A stretch of 64,000 nt of DNA from an uncultured Veillonella sp. (GTDB lineage: Bacteria; Bacillota; Negativicutes; Veillonellales; Veillonellaceae): NCBI RefSeq assembly GCF_934230905.1, contig NZ_CAKQFJ010000001.1, positions 39,913-103,912 of the forward strand, given 5' to 3'. Below the pieces are notes generated by a model. It saw only the letters and a list, made by a program, of their open reading frames with translations. It was not told where the DNA came from and did not search any database. The stretch's first letter is position 1. Each line of letters opens with the position of its first letter. Made by a program: the position numbers and the translations under genes. Of this stretch, positions 35,609-45,301 are shown one piece after another.

Positions 35609-36631
35609 GTGATTGCTATACGAAACGTAACCAAAGAATTTGACGTTAATAAGCAAAAGGTTACTGCATTATCTGATGTAAACTTCACCATAGAAAAAGG
35701 CGATATATTTGGCATTATTGGCTTTAGTGGAGCAGGTAAATCTACGCTGTTGCGGATGATTAATGCTTTAGAGGTACCTACCTCTGGTCATGTTGAAATA
35801 GATGGTGTGAATATCAATGACTTAAGTTTTAATGAGCTTAGAAAGGTGCGTAAACGCATAGGCATGGTATTTCAACAGTTCAATTTATTGAATGCTAAAT
35901 CTGTGTATGATAATGTGGCGATTCCATTGATTCTAAATAAGGTTCCTAAATCAGAAATTGATAAAAAGGTTAAAACCTTGTTAGACTTTGTTGATTTAGG
36001 CGATAAAGCGGGTGCATATCCTGGCGAATTATCTGGTGGCCAGAAGCAACGCGTTGGTATTGCTCGTGCATTAGCCACAGATCCGTCTATTTTACTTTGT
36101 GATGAAGCGACGAGCGCACTTGATCCAGATACGACTGAGTCTATACTTCAACTGTTGGAACGAGTGAATCGCGAGTTAGGTGTTACTGTGGTTATTGTAA
36201 CCCATGAGATTGATGTAATTCAAAAAATCTGTAATCACGTTGTAGTTATGGAACATGGGAAACTTATTGAAAGTGGTTCTGTACTAGATGTATTTAGTAA
36301 ACCTAAACATGATACTACAAAGCGATTTGTTCGAACCGTTATTCCTGACGAAATTCCACCAACTGTAAAACATACATTGTCTTGTGATAAGCGACCATAT
36401 ACGATTTTAAAAATGCACTTCTTAGGTAATAATACGACTGATAATGTTCTATATCATATTAATAAAACCTACGAATTAGAGACAAGTGTGTTATTTGCGA
36501 CGGTGACTGAATTAGAACATACGGTGCTTGGCATCTTTATCGTTCAGTTTATTGGTGATGATATCGAGGTTGGTAAGGTGAAAGAATATCTTATTGGACA
36601 AGGTGTTGAATGGCAGGAGGTGACACTATAA
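35609..36631 (+). CDS. metN: Methionine ABC transporter ATPase MetN
   Basis: This 340-residue ATPase energises methionine uptake. Walker A is GFSGAGKST (about residues 38-46), the signature LSGGQKQR, and Walker B ILLCDEATSALDPDTT. A C-terminal NIL domain (about 265-340) is the methionine-sensing regulatory domain of the MetN subclass. It starts with GTG at 35609 behind AAAGAGGTGG. The stop overlaps metI by one base. Confidence 0.93.
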   Translation: MIAIRNVTKEFDVNKQKVTALSDVNFTIEKGDIFGIIGFSGAGKSTLLRMINALEVPTSGHVEIDGVNINDLSFNELRKVRKRIGMVFQQFNLLNAKSVYDNVAIPLILNKVPKSEIDKKVKTLLDFVDLGDKAGAYPGELSGGQKQRVGIARALATDPSILLCDEATSALDPDTTESILQLLERVNRELGVTVVIVTHEIDVIQKICNHVVVMEHGKLIESGSVLDVFSKPKHDTTKRFVRTVIPDEIPPTVKHTLSCDKRPYTILKMHFLGNNTTDNVLYHINKTYELETSVLFATVTELEHTVLGIFIVQFIGDDIEVGKVKEYLIGQGVEWQEVTL

Positions 36632-37302
36632 TGGATTTCTTTATGCAAGAGCTGGGTGTTCCAGGGTCGCAACTATTATTAGCAGCAGAGCAAACCTTAT
36701 ATATGGTGTTTTTATCCTTGTTTATTGGCACTATACTAGGGTTAATCATTGCGGTTACCTTAGTGGTAACAAATCCCAATGGTATCGTAAAAAATAGTAT
36801 TGTCTACACCATTACGAATACAATCGTTAATATTGTGCGTTCTGTGCCATTCATCATCCTAATGGTATTTATACTACCGCTTACAAAGATGATTGTAGGT
36901 ACGCGCGTAGGAACAACGGCGGCTATTGTTCCGCTTGTAATATTTATTGCACCGTATTTAGCTCGCTTGTTTGAAAACTCGATTCTAGAGGTAAATAAGG
37001 GTATTATCGAAGCGGCTCAATCGATGGGAGCTTCTCATTTCGAAGTGATTTGGCATTTCTTATTGCCTGAGGCAAAAGGGTCCCTTATCTTATCAATCAC
37101 GACTGGAACCATCGGTCTTATCGGTGCTACTGCTATGGCTGGTGCTATTGGTGCTGGCGGTGTAGGTGATTTAGCGCTTACTTATGGTTATGAACGATTA
37201 AACTTCCCATTGATGTTGTTTACAGTTATTATTCTTGTTATTTTTGTACAAATTATTCAAACGATAGGGAACTATTTTGCACGTCGAGCTCGTCGTTCCT
37301 GA
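36631..37302 (+). CDS. metI: Methionine ABC transporter permease MetI
   Basis: This 223-residue membrane protein has five helices and the EAA loop (IIEAAQSMGASHFEVIWHFLLPEAKGSL). The ATG at 36631 overlaps the metN stop by one base, and AGGAGGTGA at 36615-36623 serves it; the frame's upstream extension is not needed. It forms the channel with MetN and MetQ. Confidence 0.93.
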   Translation: MDFFMQELGVPGSQLLLAAEQTLYMVFLSLFIGTILGLIIAVTLVVTNPNGIVKNSIVYTITNTIVNIVRSVPFIILMVFILPLTKMIVGTRVGTTAAIVPLVIFIAPYLARLFENSILEVNKGIIEAAQSMGASHFEVIWHFLLPEAKGSLILSITTGTIGLIGATAMAGAIGAGGVGDLALTYGYERLNFPLMLFTVIILVIFVQIIQTIGNYFARRARRS

Positions 37303-37356
37303 TTTAATAAAATAGATTTTTGTTATATTGATTGTGAAAGTATAGGAGCGTATATT

Positions 37357-38181
37357 ATGAAATTTAAGAAAATTCTAGCACTTGGTGCAGCACTCGTATT
37401 CAGCGTAGCTTTCATCGCAGGCTGCGGTTCTAATAATAGCGATAATGGAGCAAAGAAAGAATTAACCTATAGTAAGTCTCAAGGTCCTTATTCTGAACTC
37501 TTTGAAAAGGGCGTTAAACCAATTTTAGAAAAACAAGGCTATACCTTTAAAGGTGTAGATATGTCCGACTTGGTACAAGCAGACCAAGTGTTGAGCGATG
37601 GCGAAGTAGATTTCAACGTTGAACAACATACAGCATATATGAAAAACTTCAACGAAAAACAAAATGGTCATCTAGTGGCATTAACACCAATTCCAACTGT
37701 ACCAGCAGGTATTTTTAGCGGTTCTAAAACATCCTTAAATCAAGTGGCTGATGGCGATACAATTGCTGTACCAAATGACGCATCCAACATGGCTCGTGCG
37801 TATGCATTGTTACAAAAAATCGGTTGGATTAAACTTGATCCAAATAAAGATTTAGCCACAGTAACACAAGCAGATATTATTGAAAACCCTAAACATCTTA
37901 AATTTACAGAAATGAAGTCTCTTACAATTCCTTCTGTACGTACTGATTTTGATTATATCGTTATTACAGGTGCCATCATCTACAATGCAAAAATCGATCC
38001 TAAATCAGCATTGGCTAATGAAGACGTATTACCACAATGGTTATTACAACTCGTAGTTAATGAGAAAAATAAAGATGCTCAATGGGCAAAAGACCTCGTA
38101 GCCGCATACCATTCTCAAGAATTCAAAGATTACATGGAAAAAAATAATAATGGCTTATGGTTTGTTCCAAAAGGTGAATAA
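37357..38181 (+). CDS. metQ: Methionine-binding lipoprotein MetQ
   Basis: This 274-residue NlpA-family solute-binding lipoprotein is attached at Cys23 (lipobox FIAGC). Typical motifs are the VNVEQHTAYM-type segment (FNVEQHTAYMKNFN), AVPNDASNMARAYALLQKIGWIKL and an N-terminal LTYSKSQGPYSELF. It hands D- or L-methionine to MetNI. A terminator hairpin follows at 38230-38280. Confidence 0.93.
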   Translation: MKFKKILALGAALVFSVAFIAGCGSNNSDNGAKKELTYSKSQGPYSELFEKGVKPILEKQGYTFKGVDMSDLVQADQVLSDGEVDFNVEQHTAYMKNFNEKQNGHLVALTPIPTVPAGIFSGSKTSLNQVADGDTIAVPNDASNMARAYALLQKIGWIKLDPNKDLATVTQADIIENPKHLKFTEMKSLTIPSVRTDFDYIVITGAIIYNAKIDPKSALANEDVLPQWLLQLVVNEKNKDAQWAKDLVAAYHSQEFKDYMEKNNNGLWFVPKGE

Positions 38182-38229
38182 TATAATTTAGTAAGCTAAT
38201 TACAATTAAAATATATTTATAAAATAGAT

Positions 38230-38280
38230 AGCGATACCAATTAGATTAAATTCTTTAATTCTAAGGTGTATCGCTTTTTG
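38230..38280 (+). terminator. Terminator after metQ
   Basis: AGCGATAC (38230-38237) pairs with GTATCGCT (38268-38275), with extra pairing inside, and TTTT follows. Confidence 0.8.
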
Positions 38281-38422
38281 TTGTTATAAAAGCTATTACT
38301 AACAGTTTATTAACTATTAATAAGTGTTATGGGTGAGTTTATATCATCTTATTAAAATTTTTGATATACTAAATAAGCCTTTTTGTATTTTATTTTGTTT
38401 TCATGTGTAAGGAGAGTTTCTA

Positions 38423-39889
38423 ATGAAATTGAATTGGAAATTATTCGCACCACTTGTAGTAGCTATTCTTGTATGGCTTATTGGTGCGCCTCAAGGCCTT
38501 GGCGCAGATTCTTGGATTTACGTAAGTATTTTCGCTGGCCTCGTGGTAGGATTGATTTTAGAACCAATCCCACCAGCTTTCATCGGTATTATTGCTGTTA
38601 CCGTGTCTATGTTATTCAAAGTTGGTCCTGCTCCTGTTGTAGATAAAGCAACTGGTGTAGCAAAGGCAATCACTGATGCACAAGCTATCAGTTGGGGCCT
38701 CAGTGGTTTCTCTAATGCCATTGTATGGTTGATTTTTGCAGCTTTCATGATTGGTATTGGTTATGAAAATTCTGGCCTTGGTCGTCGTATTGCGTTGTTC
38801 CTCGTAGCAAAGCTTGGTAAGTCCTCTTTAGGCCTTGGTTATGCCATTGCTATCACTGATCTTGTGTTGGCACCATTCATTCCAAGTAATGCGGCTCGTT
38901 CTGGTGGGACGATTTATCCAATCGTATCTAGTATTTGTCCAATGTTTGACTCCTATCCTGACAAGAACCCTCGTAAAATTGGTTCCTATTTGAACTGGGT
39001 AGCGTTGGCAACTACTTGTGTATCTAGTTCCATCTTCTTGACTGGTGCTGCACCAAACCCATTAGCTCTTGAATTATCTGCTAAATCTGGTATCGTAGCG
39101 GCAAACTGGGGTACATGGTTCCTAGCATTCTTGCCAGTAGGCCTTATTTTATTCATCATCACTCCGTTGTTGACCTATGTGTTCTGCAAACCAGAGGTAA
39201 AAGGTTCCCCTGAAATCGCAGCATGGGCAAAAGATGAGTATAACAAATTAGGTGCTATGACACGTAGTGAAGTCTTCATGGCCTTGATTTCTGTATTGGC
39301 TCTTGTATTGTGGATTGGCGCTTCTACGTTCCATATTAATCCTACAACAACAGCGTTAATTGTAATTATATTGATGGTCTTTACTAAAATCATGACATGG
39401 CAAGATTTCCTTGCTAATAAACCTGCATGGAATGTTTTGACTTGGTTTGCTACACTTGTGCCTATGGCTTCTGGCCTTAAAAATGTAGGATTTTTGGAAT
39501 GGCTTGCTAAATCTGCTGGTGGCTCTTTAGTGTCTCTAGATCCTACAATGGCAGTTCTTGGTTTATTGCTTGCATTCTGTTTACTTCGTTACTTCTTTGC
39601 ATCTGGTACTGCTTATGTAACGGCTATGGTAGGCTTATTTGCTACTTTAATTCTTCAAATTCCTGGCGTTGATCCAGCTCAAGTTATGTTAATTCTTTTA
39701 GTACCAATGGGGATTATGGGAATCCTTACTCCGTATGGTACAGGTCATAGCCCAATCTGGTTTGCTAGTGGCTATAACAAAGGTCCTGAATTCTGGAAAC
39801 TCGGTGCTATCTTTGGTATTATCTACCTTGCCATCTTTATCGTGGTAGGGATTCCTTGGATTCAGTTCGTAATGCCACTTTTAGGATAG
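38423..39889 (+). CDS. DASS-family anion/dicarboxylate symporter (CitT-like)
   Basis: This 488-residue membrane protein has about twelve segments. IPSNAARSGGTIYPI (about residues 152-166) is the family's substrate-site motif (SNA), and a second glycine/threonine-rich motif occurs near ILTPYGTGHSPIWFASG. Relatives carry citrate, tartrate, succinate or 2-oxoglutarate, often as antiporters. AAGGAGAG lies upstream. It suits an organism that uses di- and tricarboxylates anaerobically; the substrate is not determined. Confidence 0.85.
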   Translation: MKLNWKLFAPLVVAILVWLIGAPQGLGADSWIYVSIFAGLVVGLILEPIPPAFIGIIAVTVSMLFKVGPAPVVDKATGVAKAITDAQAISWGLSGFSNAIVWLIFAAFMIGIGYENSGLGRRIALFLVAKLGKSSLGLGYAIAITDLVLAPFIPSNAARSGGTIYPIVSSICPMFDSYPDKNPRKIGSYLNWVALATTCVSSSIFLTGAAPNPLALELSAKSGIVAANWGTWFLAFLPVGLILFIITPLLTYVFCKPEVKGSPEIAAWAKDEYNKLGAMTRSEVFMALISVLALVLWIGASTFHINPTTTALIVIILMVFTKIMTWQDFLANKPAWNVLTWFATLVPMASGLKNVGFLEWLAKSAGGSLVSLDPTMAVLGLLLAFCLLRYFFASGTAYVTAMVGLFATLILQIPGVDPAQVMLILLVPMGIMGILTPYGTGHSPIWFASGYNKGPEFWKLGAIFGIIYLAIFIVVGIPWIQFVMPLLG

Positions 39890-39897
39890 TTTTAAAA

Positions 39898-39965
39898 CCC
39901 TAATATATCTCTCTGCGCTCCAGTTCTTCGCAAGTCGCTCGATAGATATATTAGGGCTTTTTTTA
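39898..39965 (+). terminator. Terminator hairpin with CTCCA...AAGTCG core, copy 3
   Basis: CCCTAATATATCT (39898-39910) pairs perfectly with AGATATATTAGGG (39944-39956), and C plus seven T follow. The 33-base loop contains CTCCAGTTCTTCGCAAGTCGCT, whose ends match the core of the hairpins at 13912 and 56748. Confidence 0.8.
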
Positions 39966-40151
39966 TCTAAAATTGGCATTACATGTGTAGTAAAGTCGCG
40001 CAGACAGAACGCAACGCTTCGTGGGTCTTTTTATACTCTAAAATGAAACTCTAGATTGTGTTATAATAGCGCATATAGGTGTTTATTTATTAAATTTGTA
40101 TTTGAGGTAGGTACCTCTTGTAAAGTCTATATCGTATAGTAGGAGGTTCTT

Positions 40152-40652
40152 ATGTCTACCAAGTCTATTACAGGGACAGGTCTTTTGTTGGCCGTTGCTT
40201 TGTTGGCACAAAGTTTGCGCCTTATGTTTCCCTTTATTCCGAATCAAATTAGTATGTTTTTAATCGGTTCTATTACGTCGGCTACGTTTGTGCTCGCTAC
40301 GTGGCGTTATGGTTGGAAAAATGGTCTTGTTATTGCTTGGGTGGCTCCAGTGGTAGCACATTTACAAGGCATGTTGCCGTTGCCGCCATTTATATTGATA
40401 ACTGGGTTGGGGACGACCGCCTATGTATTCGTAGCGTATTGGTTAGAACATAAGTCGAAAATTTTGCTTATCATTGTGGCTGCATTGGTGAAAGCTGGCG
40501 TATTGTTTGGTGGATATTCATTGTTCTTTTCTTTATTTCAACTTCCGCCAAAGATTGTAAATACAATGTTATTTGTCTCTAGTTGGCCACAACTTGTTAC
40601 ATCTACATTGGGCATTATATTGGCGTTACTCATTATGAAACGGGTTAAGTAA
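40152..40652 (+). CDS. ECF-transporter S-component-like membrane protein
   Basis: This 166-residue protein has about five or six hydrophobic helices and a short soluble N-terminus. The opening (TGTGLLLAVALLAQSLRLMFPFIP), the small glycine-rich turns and the overall size resemble substrate-binding S components of energy-coupling-factor transporters. The vitamin or cofactor bound is unknown. It would share an ECF energising module encoded elsewhere. AGGAGG precedes the ATG. Confidence 0.5.
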   Translation: MSTKSITGTGLLLAVALLAQSLRLMFPFIPNQISMFLIGSITSATFVLATWRYGWKNGLVIAWVAPVVAHLQGMLPLPPFILITGLGTTAYVFVAYWLEHKSKILLIIVAALVKAGVLFGGYSLFFSLFQLPPKIVNTMLFVSSWPQLVTSTLGIILALLIMKRVK

Positions 40653-40686
40653 ATTCCTTAACTTTGTTTCTAGTAAATTAAATAAT

Positions 40687-40760
40687 AAAAGGTGTTACTA
40701 TATCAGCCTATTGTTAACAGTCAGAACTGTTTCAATTGAGGATGTAGTAACACCTTTTTT
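40687..40760. terminator. Long bidirectional terminator
   Basis: AAAAGGTGTTACTA pairs with TAGTAACACCTTTT, with inner arms TATTGTTAACAGT...ACTGTTTCAAT. Confidence 0.8.
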
Positions 40761-40781
40761 ATATATAATCGATTTCTTTAA

Positions 40782-41054
40782 TTATTTTTTCTTTAGCATT
40801 TTAAGAATAAAACCACCCACAGTACCTGTAATACCGAAGCCTAAAAGTCCCATGCCAAGAGTATGTATTAAGATACTCGTTTGATTATTTTTAGAGATTT
40901 CTTGAGCTGCTTGCATTGTATTAGTAGCTTTTTTAGCTATCTCTACATTGTTAGCAGATGGATCTGGAATAACGAGTAAAATGATGATTGCAATGATTAG
41001 ACTAATAATGCCAGCAATCAATAAATACGTTCCTCTTTGATTTAACTTTTCCAT
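40782..41054 (-). CDS. Small two-helix membrane protein of unknown function
   Basis: This 90-residue protein has one membrane helix near the N-terminus (LLIAGIISLIIAIIILLVI), a polar middle (residues about 32-60) and a second glycine-rich helix (LGMGLLGFGITGTVGGFIL), ending KMLKKK. AAGGAGAGGG precedes the ATG. No family is recognised. Confidence 0.6.
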   Translation of the reverse strand: MEKLNQRGTYLLIAGIISLIIAIIILLVIPDPSANNVEIAKKATNTMQAAQEISKNNQTSILIHTLGMGLLGFGITGTVGGFILKMLKKK

Positions 41055-41647
41055 AATACCCTCTCCTTTTTGTATTACAAAATAAGATATTAATCATTCG
41101 ATTTAATTATATATTATGTGCGTAAAAATGTAAATTAATAGTTTTAGGCGTAGTCTTCTATAAAAAGCTATAGAGTTTACTGAGGCTGAGATGAACATTA
41201 GTAACACTCATCAGTAATTCATTGTTGTTTCATGAGATTAGCATGAGAATAGATTTTGTTAAATTTATATTGCTTATTAACGTCTTTACTATTTATAAGA
41301 AGAACATCGTATTATGTTAACCATATACAAAATATTCTAATTTTTATGGTTATAATAAAATTTGATAAGTATATTAATATACATGAGAATAATAGCTATC
41401 AAGCTATTTTCAAGATATATGAAGACTTATTAATGAACTTTATATGGAAAAAGACTTGTATATATCGTAATATTTTGATATGCTATGCAAGTAATTAACA
41501 ATATAAATTTTTCTTAAACTAACTTAAACATATCTTTTTGTATCAACGAAGAAACTGTTTAAGATTAGGCTGAAGAGAGAGGCGAATAGAGAGACTGAAA
41601 AATTGTATTGTATTTATTTAAAACTTTTAATTAAGTGAGGGTGTAAG
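41055..41647. other. 593-base AT-rich leader region of the adhesin gene
   Basis: No convincing gene is present. The one open frame (41256-41498) has no ribosome binding site and a low-complexity Ile/Asn/Tyr composition. The long spacer may carry the adhesin promoter and a long 5' leader. GTGAGGGTG precedes the adhesin ATG. Confidence 0.4.
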
Positions 41648-43648
41648 ATGAGAGAAAACAAGCATTCTAAAAAATTAGCATTTGCAGTATTAGCGGCTAC
41701 AGCTGCTGTAGGCGTATCTGCAGTTGCACCTGTAAGTGCGGCTGAAATTCAAACTGCACAAGGTTTTATTTTTGCAGCAGGTAATGCAACAGCATCTCCA
41801 GATACTACACATAATAGTGTTTCTTATGGTACTGTTGCAAATGGTACAGCTACTAGTATTGCAGTTGGCCAAGGTAATAATATTACAAGTCCTACGGGTT
41901 CTAGCAGTGCATATGGTAACCAAAATACAGTAAATGGAGACCAAGCTAATGCATTTGGTGACGGTAATACTGTAACAGGTTCTTATGCACAAGCATTTGG
42001 TGATAGCAACGTTATTAATGGTACACATGCTATTGGTTACGGTTACAAAAACACTGTAACAGAATCTGATGCAAACTTCCGTGATCGTGACTATGATAAT
42101 GAAAGCGATGACAGAACTAAAAAACTTGGTGACTGGAGAAGTAACTCCGTTGCTATCGGTTCTGAAAATACAGCAGCCGGTAGTTCTGCATTGGCAGTAG
42201 GTCATAAGGCGAATGCTTTAATGAATGAATCTATTGCTGTTGGCCATAGCGCTAATGCAGCACGTACATGGTCTACGGCTATTGGTACGCGTGCTAATGC
42301 ATCCGAAGTTCGTTCTCAAGCTATAGGTTATGAAGCGCAAGCTGCTGGCTATAAAGCTAATGCTATTGGTTCTGGCGCTCAAGCTACTGGTGCACATACT
42401 AATGCAATCGGTTCTTCTGCTATTGCTTCTGGTGATCATGCACAGGCTTATGGTGCTGGTGCAAATGCTATTGGTATTCGTTCTAATGCATTCGGTTCTG
42501 ATGCACATGCTACAGCTGACCATGCTATGGCAATTGGTGACCACTCTATTGCGTCTGATGCAAATTCAGTTGCTATTGGTTACCAATCTCAATCTGCTCC
42601 AGCAAGAGCTGTAAGAGATGCTTCTATTACTACTACTAGTCTTACAAGTGGTGCTCCAATTAAAACTCATACATACGGTGGCTTTGCTGGTGTAGGCTCC
42701 GCTACCAATGGATCTGTATCTGTAGGTCAAGTTGGTCAAGAACGTCAAATTAAGAATGTAGCTGCAGGCGAAATCTCTGCTACATCTACAGATGCTGTAA
42801 ATGGTAGCCAATTATTCTCTGTAGCTCGTGATTTACAAAACCAAATCGATAATACAGTACCAGGTCAAATCAATAATAATATTACTAACTTGAATAATCG
42901 TGTAGGTGAAGTAGAACAACGTGTTAATAAAGTAGGTGCAGGTTCTGCTGCATTGGCTGCGTTACATCCATTAGACTTCAACCCAGATGACAAATGGACA
43001 GTAGCCGCTGGTTATGGTCACTACCATAATGCTAACTCTGCTGCATTGGGTGCTTTCTATCGCCCTAATGAAGACACAATGTTCTCCATTGGTAGCACAG
43101 TAGGTAATGGCAATCCTCAATTAAATGCAGGTGTATCCATTCGTCTTGGCAAACGTGCACCTGAATCTCGTTCCCGTGTAGCTATGGGCCGTGAAATTGC
43201 TGAATTGAACGCACGTCTTCAAGATGTTGAAAACAAATATAATAATTTGTTACAATTGTTGAATCCACATGCAATTGATCCTAGCAAAACTGCTGAATTC
43301 CCAGATGTTCCTCGTAATCACTGGGCTTACCAATACATTAGCCAATTGGCTGGTAATGGTATTCTTGTTGGTTACCCTGATGGTACATTCAAAGGCGATG
43401 CAACAATGACTCGTTATGAATTTGCAACTATGTTGTACCGTGCTCTTCAAAATGGTGCACCTATCGATGATAACATGCGTCGTGCAATGAATGAATTCCA
43501 ACCTGAATTACAAAATATTCGTCTTAACCATTATCGTGTTGATCGTATTTCTGGTGCTGACAATGATCGTCATAAAACAGAACGTGTTCGCGTTAACAAC
43601 GAACCTAAAACTCAACGCGACGTATATGGTTCCCGTATTAGCCAATAA
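41648..43648 (+). CDS. Trimeric autotransporter adhesin (YadA type) with C-terminal SLH domain
   Basis: This surface adhesin has 666 residues. It contains: signal peptide 1-31; YadA-like head built of about 14-residue repeats (pattern xxxxAIGxxAxAxG) from about 85 to 312; neck and stalk 360-430 (QIKNVAAGEISATSTDAVNGSQLF); a YadA-type membrane anchor 430-501 (AALAALHPLDFNPDDKWTVA to VSIRLG); a coiled coil 510-540; one SLH domain 549-602 (FPDVPRNHWAYQYISQLAGNGILVGYPDG); and a charged tail. The anchor is normally the extreme C-terminus; here about 165 residues follow it. The SLH part would face the periplasm and could bind peptidoglycan. Biofilm or attachment role is inferred. Confidence 0.88.
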   Translation: MRENKHSKKLAFAVLAATAAVGVSAVAPVSAAEIQTAQGFIFAAGNATASPDTTHNSVSYGTVANGTATSIAVGQGNNITSPTGSSSAYGNQNTVNGDQANAFGDGNTVTGSYAQAFGDSNVINGTHAIGYGYKNTVTESDANFRDRDYDNESDDRTKKLGDWRSNSVAIGSENTAAGSSALAVGHKANALMNESIAVGHSANAARTWSTAIGTRANASEVRSQAIGYEAQAAGYKANAIGSGAQATGAHTNAIGSSAIASGDHAQAYGAGANAIGIRSNAFGSDAHATADHAMAIGDHSIASDANSVAIGYQSQSAPARAVRDASITTTSLTSGAPIKTHTYGGFAGVGSATNGSVSVGQVGQERQIKNVAAGEISATSTDAVNGSQLFSVARDLQNQIDNTVPGQINNNITNLNNRVGEVEQRVNKVGAGSAALAALHPLDFNPDDKWTVAAGYGHYHNANSAALGAFYRPNEDTMFSIGSTVGNGNPQLNAGVSIRLGKRAPESRSRVAMGREIAELNARLQDVENKYNNLLQLLNPHAIDPSKTAEFPDVPRNHWAYQYISQLAGNGILVGYPDGTFKGDATMTRYEFATMLYRALQNGAPIDDNMRRAMNEFQPELQNIRLNHYRVDRISGADNDRHKTERVRVNNEPKTQRDVYGSRISQ

Positions 43649-43693
43649 TACATTAACTATAACTTCCACTCGAGCTTGTGAAAGCTCCAAAAT

Positions 43694-43724
43694 AGGATGT
43701 ATCCACGTGATACATCCTGTTTTT
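43694..43724 (+). terminator. Terminator after the adhesin
   Basis: AGGATGTATC pairs with GATACATCCT and is followed by GTTTTTATTT. Confidence 0.85.
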
Positions 43725-43890
43725 ATTTGTTAATATTAAGATTCTGAAATTTCATCAAATATTTATGTAAAATTATTGCATTTAGATACATATAGGAGTA
43801 TAATTACATTTATGATAAATAAATATGCAAATATATGTATAAAATATAAATGTAGTAGTTTGATAAAAATATAAATATGAGGGAAAAATA

Positions 43891-44376
43891 ATGAAAGAAT
43901 TTAGACAATTAACTGTAGAAGATACTGCAGAATATCATAAGGTATTAATTGATGGATATGCGGCTATTAAAGATTATCCTATTACGTTTGACGCCATAGA
44001 TTTTACAGAAGAAGAGTCAAAAGAATGGATAGAAAATTATCCTGTATACGGTTTATATATTGATGGACAACTTGTTAGTTCTATTACGTTTTGTATGCCA
44101 TGGGTGAAATATTCTACACCGGATAAGTTCCCACACATTGCACATTTTGTTACAGCGCCTGCTTTTAAAGGTAAAGGTTATGCACGGGAAACATTGGGAT
44201 ATGCAGAAAAACTATTGAAGGAACAATTTAAAACACCGGCGGTAACACTTGGGACAGCAAAAGAACATCCATGGTTGCCAAAAATGTATGAATCCTTTGG
44301 TTTTAAAGCTTATGATAAAGTTCATTTTAGAGGAAAACAACATACTACTATATTATTTAAAAAAGATTTGATTTAG
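43891..44376 (+). CDS. GNAT-family acetyltransferase, paralogue 1
   Basis: This 161-residue GNAT protein has the acetyl-CoA pyrophosphate loop in TAPAFKGKGYARE (about residues 90-102) and a C-terminal beta-bulge region with PKMYESFGFK. A closely related protein is encoded at 52342. The substrate is unknown. GAGGG precedes the ATG, and a strong terminator follows. Confidence 0.8.
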   Translation: MKEFRQLTVEDTAEYHKVLIDGYAAIKDYPITFDAIDFTEEESKEWIENYPVYGLYIDGQLVSSITFCMPWVKYSTPDKFPHIAHFVTAPAFKGKGYARETLGYAEKLLKEQFKTPAVTLGTAKEHPWLPKMYESFGFKAYDKVHFRGKQHTTILFKKDLI

Positions 44377-44389
44377 TTCGCAAGATCAG

Positions 44390-44462
44390 CCTTGCAATGT
44401 ATTGTATAAGGATGAGCATTCGATATGTTGATGTTTATGTACAATACATTGCAAGGTTTTTT
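44390..44462 (+). terminator. Terminator after GNAT paralogue 1
   Basis: CCTTGCAATGTATTGTA (44390-44406) pairs perfectly with TACAATACATTGCAAGG (44440-44456), and six T follow. Confidence 0.85.
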
Positions 44463-44550
44463 ATGGTTCGTATTGTGTGATGGTAAGGGTTTACTATACA
44501 CTATATGTGTAATATATAGTTTTAGTAGTTTAAAGAAAGGATGTGACTAT

Positions 44551-45300
44551 ATGTTAGTCTTATCTGGTATTTTAGTGATGGTCATCGGTTTGATGCTGCG
44601 CTTTAATGCCTTGTTAGTTGTCATCGTAGCAGGTTTTGTAACGGGCCTTGCTGCAGGTCTTAGTGTTACCGATATTGTGGGCGCTATTGGAGAAGCCTTT
44701 GTTAAAAACCGTTATATGTCATTATTTATTTTAATTCTACCTGTTATAGGTGTCATGGAACGCCATGGTTTGCGTGAACGTGCTGAAATTTTAATTAGTA
44801 AAATTCATGCTGCTACTGCGGGACGTATCTTTATGATCTATTTATTGGTTCGTCAAGTAACAGTAGCATTGGGGATTGGTATGTCAGGTCTAGTAGCCAT
44901 GGTCCGCCCCCTTATTGCACCTATGAGTGAAGCCGCAGTATCTCAAGGTAGACCTATTTCTCATCGTACACTCGATAAAATTCGCGGTGTCGCTGCATCA
45001 TCAGATAATACAGGCAGTTTCTTTGGTCAAAACTTGTTCCTCGCAGCAGGTGGATTGTTGCTTATTAAAGGTGTTATGGAACAATTAGGGTACACCGTGG
45101 AATTGACTGATATGGTACTGTATGGATTGCCAACAGCAATTTGTGCTTACGTAGTCAGCGTGATTCGATTCTTTATTTTTGATAAAACAATTCAATCTTA
45201 TGTAGCGCAAGACGAAGCAGATATGAAAGCTGGTAAACTGGTTCCTAATGAGCTTAATATCCTTGTCACACCAGAAGAATTAAAAAAGGAGGGTGAATAA
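44551..45300 (+). CDS. DUF969 membrane protein
   Basis: This 249-residue protein has about six helices. ILPVIGVMERHGLRERAEILISKI and SGLVAMVRPLIAPMSEAA are DUF969 features. It is always found next to a DUF979 partner, and the pair looks like a two-part transporter. The start at 44551 follows GAAAGGATGTG; the open frame extends further upstream, but that part overlaps the preceding terminator. It is first in a three-gene unit with the DUF979 and pcp genes. Confidence 0.8.
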   Translation: MLVLSGILVMVIGLMLRFNALLVVIVAGFVTGLAAGLSVTDIVGAIGEAFVKNRYMSLFILILPVIGVMERHGLRERAEILISKIHAATAGRIFMIYLLVRQVTVALGIGMSGLVAMVRPLIAPMSEAAVSQGRPISHRTLDKIRGVAASSDNTGSFFGQNLFLAAGGLLLIKGVMEQLGYTVELTDMVLYGLPTAICAYVVSVIRFFIFDKTIQSYVAQDEADMKAGKLVPNELNILVTPEELKKEGE

Positions 45301-45301
45301 T

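Noticed and set aside
41256..41498. 80-codon open frame upstream of the adhesin
   Set aside because: There is no ribosome binding site, and the low-complexity AT-driven composition does not look coding.
44425..44550. Longer N-terminus for the DUF969 protein
   Set aside because: The extra codons overlap the upstream terminator hairpin, and a good ribosome binding site exists at 44551.
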